A stretch of DNA of 6,724 nucleotides from JBKBXU01 sp046313675. Its GTDB lineage: Bacteria; Bacteroidota; Bacteroidia; Cytophagales; Cytophagaceae. The position numbers and the translations under genes were made by a program. Within the stretch, counting starts at the first letter, position 1, and each line of letters begins with the position of its first letter. Of the stretch, positions 5,921-6,724 are shown one piece after another. The stretch lies in assembly GCA_046313675.1 (NCBI GenBank), contig JBKBXU010000263.1, positions 1 through 6,724 on the forward strand. The letters are read 5' to 3'. The notes under the pieces are model-generated. The model was given only the letters and a program-made list of their open reading frames with translations. It ran no database searches and was not told the DNA's origin.

Positions 5921-5948
5921 CACAAAGAGCCTTTAAGTATCCCAAGAA
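5921..5948. repeat. Degenerate trace of the 181-base repeat
   Basis: CACAAAGAGCC is followed by TTTAAGTATCCCAAGAA. Unit 1 at 3707-3724 has TTTTAAGTATCACGAAGA and unit 2 has TATAAGTATCCCGCAAGG. The shared AAGTATC(A/C)C core in the same orientation suggests a decayed fragment of the same element 2 kb away, though the match is short. Confidence 0.35.
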
Positions 5949-5992
5949 TTCTCATACATTCTGATTTATAAGCAATACTATTAAATGCTTAA

Positions 5993-6023
5993 AAAGCAGT
6001 AAAAATTAACATTTTGCTGCTTT
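5993..6023. promoter_or_regulatory. 12-bp hairpin upstream of the efflux adaptor gene
   Basis: AAAGCAGTAAAA (5993-6004) pairs with TTTTGCTGCTTT (6012-6023) over 12 positions with a single G:U wobble, around a 7-base loop. It ends 44 bases before the ATG of the adaptor. It could be an operator for a repressor (efflux operons are commonly under TetR-type control, though no such gene is visible here) or a weak terminator after the DUF2461 gene. On the plus strand only TTT follows the stem, so a terminator is not well supported. Confidence 0.45.
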
Positions 6024-6067
6024 CCGGGTATATACTAGACAAATATGTTGCACCACTTATTTTTTTC

Positions 6068-6724
6068 ATGACCAGGCGCAGAATAATCTTACTATCAGGG
6101 ATACTCATTTTTTTGGGTGCGGTTATCGCAAGCATCCTTTTAAGTAGACGGGGGCGTGAAGCTGATGAAGTCGCAGACCTGCCCTCTGAACAGGTCAGGG
6201 TTCTTGAAGTGAATAATCGGGAAATCCCAACTTACATAGAAATTACGGGCAGGCTTGCGGCAGAAGACCGTATAGACATCTATTCGGAAGTAGGAGGTGT
6301 TTTGCTGCCAACCACCCCGGCATTCCGCCCCGGCAATACTTTTTCGCAGGGACAAGTGCTGATCAGGATAGACGACAGCGAATTCCGACAAAACCTCATC
6401 GCCAGCCGCAGTTCCTTCTTACGATCCATTACCATGCTCATGCCGGACATCCGTCTGGATTTTTCTGACAATTATGAAAACTGGTTATCTTATCTGGAAC
6501 AGTTTGATGTAAACCGGTCAATTCCATCCCTTCCGGAACCGGCCACCTCACAGGAGAGGTATTTTCTAACTGGCAGAAACATATATACCCAATACCATGA
6601 GATCCGCCAAATGGAACTCCGGTTAAATAAATACCGCATACGGGCTCCTTTTAACGGGACGGTCACAGAAGCATTGATCACGCAGGGAACCCTGGTTATG
6701 CAAGGCCAACGCCTGGGTCAATTT
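6068..6724 (+). CDS. RND efflux periplasmic adaptor subunit (membrane fusion protein), N-terminal part
   Basis: The first 219 residues of a gene that continues past the right edge; I translated it without a stop. It links an inner-membrane RND pump to an outer-membrane channel in tripartite efflux. The N-terminus MTRRR plus a hydrophobic stretch (about 6-25) is a membrane anchor or uncleaved signal. The first half of the biotinyl-lipoyl-like domain is TGRLAAEDRIDIYSEVGG (60-77) through GQVLIRIDDSEF. The second half begins at YRIRAPFNGTVTE (189-201), a strong family hallmark. In place of a long coiled-coil hairpin there is a shorter segment with LMPDIRLDFSDNYENW (about 124-139), a form I associate with Bacteroidota adaptors. 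The ATG at 6068 gives a sensible N-terminus, although no clear Shine-Dalgarno sequence precedes it. The RND pump gene is expected downstream, outside the window. Confidence 0.88.
   Translation, partial: MTRRRIILLSGILIFLGAVIASILLSRRGREADEVADLPSEQVRVLEVNNREIPTYIEITGRLAAEDRIDIYSEVGGVLLPTTPAFRPGNTFSQGQVLIRIDDSEFRQNLIASRSSFLRSITMLMPDIRLDFSDNYENWLSYLEQFDVNRSIPSLPEPATSQERYFLTGRNIYTQYHEIRQMELRLNKYRIRAPFNGTVTEALITQGTLVMQGQRLGQF

Larger units (their letters stand above)
5879..6067. other. Intergenic region between DUF2461 and the efflux adaptor gene
   Basis: A 189-base AT-rich stretch with no coding content. It contains a degenerate trace of the tandem repeat (5921-5948) and one clear hairpin (5993-6023). 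I found no exact TTTG/TANNTTTG promoter; TATACT at 6031-6036 is a possible -10-like word of low value. Confidence 0.5.

Noticed and set aside
6140..6681. Three minus-strand open frames opposite the efflux adaptor
   Set aside because: Antisense to a clear coding sequence that reads through to the window edge; no domain.

Overview
The window looks like chromosomal DNA of a Bacteroidota bacterium (Cytophagia/Flavobacteriia-like). Several signs point there: about 40% G+C by eye, weak ribosome binding sites, and a promoter of the Bacteroidota type (TTTG, 18 bases, TACCTTTG) in front of a lipoprotein gene. The protein families present are also common in that phylum. The genus cannot be fixed from the sequence.

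Layout, left to right. (1) 1-1009, minus strand: a two-gene operon of a small XRE-type helix-turn-helix protein and, overlapping it by 13 bases, the first 213 residues of a DNA cytosine-5 methyltransferase that runs off the left edge. A 17-base palindrome (966-982) overlaps a candidate promoter just upstream, which suggests a self-regulated modification or restriction-modification locus. By eye the block is more AT-rich than the right end of the window. (2) 983-1300: no convincing gene, with a weak resemblance to an insertion-sequence end. (3) 1301-3478: a DUF1802 protein (minus) and an FAD-dependent oxidoreductase (plus) whose start codons face each other only a few bases apart, then a DUF2721 membrane protein (minus) that converges on the oxidoreductase with a 2-base gap. 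(4) 3479-4005: a non-coding region dominated by an approximately 181-base tandem repeat (two full diverged units plus the start of a third), rich in CTTTGTG/CACGAAG words and GCGC palindromes. (5) 4006-5141, minus strand: a beta-propeller lipoprotein with its own promoter, and upstream of it a 64-residue two-helix membrane protein. (6) 5210-5878, plus strand: a DUF2461 protein. (7) 5879-6067: a non-coding region with a degenerate trace of the repeat and a clear hairpin. (8) From 6068 to the right edge, plus strand: the first 219 residues of an RND-type efflux periplasmic adaptor.

The genes do not form one pathway. The methyltransferase operon is the only obvious accessory system, and its diagnostic part (a possible restriction endonuclease) would lie beyond the left edge. 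The middle is ordinary housekeeping or hypothetical content. The right end begins an efflux operon whose pump gene should follow outside the window. I found no convincing previously undescribed system. The items most worth a second look are the regulator-methyltransferase operon with its palindrome, and the large tandem repeat.
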